20,154 nt of DNA, taken from contig JAKCWW010011309.1 of the NCBI GenBank assembly GCA_026260175.1, forward strand, positions 1-20,154. The letters are read 5' to 3'. Shown here piece by piece: positions 19,481-20,154 of this stretch. A model generated the notes under the pieces. The model saw nothing but the letters and a program-made list of their open reading frames with translations, was not told where the DNA came from and searched no databases. The stretch's first letter is position 1; each line of letters begins with the position of its first letter. Source of the stretch: Reticulitermes lucifugus (taxonomy: Eukaryota; Arthropoda; Insecta; Blattodea; Rhinotermitidae). Made by a program: the position numbers and the translations under genes.

Positions 19481-20154
19481 TGTTAAAAACATGACGAAAT
19501 CCACTTCATACAGTCATGTAAGTTCATAGGAAATAACAGATTATTAGATTTTAATTAAAAGTTGTCATTTTTAGACAGGCAGCTTCTCTGACTTAAGAGT
19601 AAAAAAGATTTACAGATTAGAGAGATTACTTTGTCTAAACGCAGCAGTCATACTTGACACGCATTATCGCAGTACACAATTTTGATGTTTATAATTTCCC
19701 ATTTAATTTTTGTGTCACAGTTCTAGAGTTAAGTAAAGGCATATTATCATCAAACATAATTAATATTTAAAATGCAGACATTATGACATCCTGAAACTGA
19801 TACAATTCGACATTTTCACACTTACGTAATGCATTCCAAATGCAGTAATACAGAGAGTGCTATATATGGGGCTCAGCGCCTTAGAGCGGAAGACATCGCT
19901 GCTATTTACGTCCTGTGACGCCGCTTTTATTGCAGTGTTCAGTCCCGCCTTATAAACGCAACGTTCTATAGATAATACCCATTGATTCTAACATGTTTAA
20001 ATTTTTCTATAAATGCCGTGTGTTCTTTCCGTTATAATTCTTTTTTTTTCAGGGAGAGGATAGTATTTCGGAGATTCAAGTCTTCAGGAATATTACGCCA
20101 TAACTAACTAACTCCATGGAGCAGAGTCCTTCTTGAGAAGCTAACAGGTCGTCA
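19481..20154. other. Window end: non-coding DNA with a GC-richer patch and a possible exon edge
   Basis: Most of this stretch is AT-rich and shows nothing. From 19866 to 19960 the base composition becomes richer in GC and CpG, and a 29-codon frame (ATG 19866 to TAA 19953-19955, MGLSALERK start) crosses it. I do not recognise the peptide. A splice-acceptor-like site follows at 20051-20052. Confidence 0.4.
20041..20052 (+). promoter_or_regulatory. Candidate 3' splice acceptor
   Basis: Nine T residues followed by CAG and then GG is a strong match to a polypyrimidine tract plus AG acceptor. Downstream frames are short: GEDSISEIQVFRNITP then stop is the longest of the three. If real, the exon is a terminal or untranslated one, or runs on under another frame outside the window. 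Single splice motifs of this kind occur often by chance. Confidence 0.25.

Overview
The window looks like gene-poor, non-coding DNA from an insect nuclear genome. It is clearly AT-rich, has no long open reading frames except inside transposons, and carries microsatellites, a mariner element, a tRNA-derived SINE, a MITE-like inverted repeat and several dead LINE 3' ends. I found no bacterial or phage gene organisation, operon, CRISPR array or rRNA. The SINE and LINE types remind me of repeats common in cockroach, termite and related insect assemblies. That host assignment is from memory of families and is an inference, not something the sequence proves. A three-base N run (15938-15940) shows this is a draft assembly.

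Layout. Positions 1-6534 hold no gene I can recognise, only simple repeats ((TA)n near 3786, ATT/ATC-rich DNA near 5651) and a tRNA-like B-box motif near 1250 on the minus strand. Positions 6535-6698 form a short element with 37-bp near-perfect terminal inverted repeats bounded by TTAATTAA. Positions 6699-9243 are unremarkable. Positions 9246-10539 are a full-length but dead mariner (DD34D) transposon flanked by TA. It has both inverted repeats and a transposase reading frame broken by a frameshift, probably in a run of 11 C, and by one premature stop. Positions 10542-15786 are about 5 kb with nothing recognisable. Positions 15799-16059 are a complete tRNA-derived SINE with perfect 12-bp target-site duplications.

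From about 16541 to 19480 the DNA is a pile of decayed LINE 3' ends, all on the minus strand. At least three show fragments of the C-terminal part of a reverse transcriptase. Several share the terminal motif that reads TTTATTnnCGTGnnGACT on the plus strand, and two keep a tail that reads (ATTGA)n on the minus strand. A 111-bp tandem duplication with a 34-bp perfect AAT/ATT palindrome lies inside this pile. The last 300 bases hold a GC-richer patch and a good-looking splice acceptor, which may be the edge of a host exon.

The genes do not work together as a pathway. The only coding relics are transposon proteins, and none is intact. I did not find a convincing undescribed system. The most informative structures are the same-orientation LINE pile, the MITE-like element and the cleanly bounded SINE.
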